6,131 nucleotides of DNA from Verrucomicrobiota bacterium (lineage in GTDB: Bacteria > Verrucomicrobiota > Verrucomicrobiia > Verrucomicrobiales > Verrucomicrobiaceae), in the NCBI GenBank assembly GCA_009885275.1, contig VFKY01000141.1:1-6131 (forward strand), read 5' to 3'. A model generated the notes under the pieces. That model ran no database searches, was not told the DNA's origin, and saw nothing but the letters and a program-made list of their open reading frames with translations. A program made the position numbers and the translations under genes. Positions 5,908 through 6,131 of the stretch are shown here, one piece after another (position 1 is the first letter of the stretch; the number at the start of each line of letters is the position of its first letter).

Positions 5908-6131
5908 ATGAGTGATGAAATTCACATTAGAGGTTTGGAGATGCCCGTACGCATCGGCGTTCCTGAAAAAGAACGCGCCAACTGGCAGACCATCACTGCT
6001 GATATTTGCCTTACACTCACGCTTGGGTTCGATGAGATGGCCGATGACCTCAACGCGACCGTCGATTACGAAGCCGCCGCCAACAGCGCGAAAGCCCTCG
6101 CCGCAAAACACCCTCGTCAATTACTGGAAAC
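5908..6131 (+). CDS. folB: Dihydroneopterin aldolase, N-terminal part; 3' end outside the window
   Basis: The frame opens with ATG at 5908 and runs off the right edge after 74 full codons, about 60% of a normal 120-residue FolB. FolB converts 7,8-dihydroneopterin to 6-hydroxymethyl-dihydropterin and glycolaldehyde in folate synthesis, as a cytoplasmic octamer. Visible family marks are IHIRGLEMPVRIGVPEKERANWQ (5-27), DDLNATVDYEAA (46-57) and LLE (72-74). Numbering matches the classical enzyme without gaps: E22 and Y54 fall on known active-site positions and E74 on the pterin-anchoring glutamate; the catalytic lysine near 100 lies beyond the window. It starts 19 nt after the GHL10 stop with no terminator visible between, so it is probably cotranscribed. 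It has no signal peptide, and its pathway is unrelated to its secreted neighbours. FolX-type epimerase is the main alternative, less likely given the conserved TVDYE and LLE motifs. Confidence 0.9.
   Translation, partial: MSDEIHIRGLEMPVRIGVPEKERANWQTITADICLTLTLGFDEMADDLNATVDYEAAANSAKALAAKHPRQLLE

Noticed and set aside
5902..6120. 72-codon open frame on the minus strand opposite folB
   Set aside because: It mirrors the strongly supported folB coding frame and has no recognisable protein character.
1..6131. CRISPR array, insertion sequence, tRNA/rRNA, toxin-antitoxin or phage-defence system
   Set aside because: No regularly spaced repeats, terminal inverted repeats with transposase, cloverleaf-like sequence or defence-family motifs were seen; nearly all bases belong to recognisable genes.

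Overview
The window is about 6.1 kb of densely packed bacterial chromosome with seven genes, the first and last cut by the window edges. Gene content suggests Verrucomicrobiota or a close PVC-group relative: a compact secreted DUF5722 glycosidase-like protein, a secreted GHL10 (DUF187) glycosidase, a secreted Dabb-domain protein, and a plastid/cyanobacterial-type glucose-6-phosphate isomerase. This assignment rests on family recognition from memory, and I hold it at moderate confidence. Hand-counted GC is about 53% in the GHL10 gene, about 47% in part of the DUF5722 gene and about 41% in the small membrane-protein gene.

Layout. (1) 1-651, plus strand: the 3' part of an unrecognised protein with a long acidic, proline-rich linker and a small C-terminal folded segment. 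(2) 653-3965, minus strand: a three-gene block transcribed as pgi (2379-3965), a 139-aa two-helix membrane protein (1921-2340), then the DUF5722 protein (653-1924). The last two overlap by ATGA. This block converges on gene 1 with one base between the stop codons, and a short perfect inverted repeat spans both stops. (3) 3966-4049: an 84-bp divergent control region with a nested dyad and a candidate sigma70-type promoter facing right. (4) 4050-6131, plus strand: a secreted Dabb protein, a secreted GHL10 glycosidase 6 nt later, and folB (dihydroneopterin aldolase) 19 nt later, running off the right edge.

How the genes may relate. PGI and FolB are cytoplasmic housekeeping enzymes of glycolysis/gluconeogenesis and folate synthesis. 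The DUF5722, GHL10 and Dabb proteins carry signal peptides and should act in the envelope or outside it, the first two probably on glycans. GHL10 relatives include the E. coli peptidoglycan glycosidase DigH, so a cell-wall role for that one is plausible. The substrate of the DUF5722 protein is unknown.

I see no mobile element, CRISPR array, tRNA, rRNA, riboswitch or defence system. Coding density is high, and the only stretches without a gene are 1, 38, 84, 6 and 19 bp long. The least ordinary signals are the absence of a Shine-Dalgarno motif at all six visible starts, the AT-rich orphan membrane protein coupled to the DUF5722 gene, and the symmetric element in the divergent control region.
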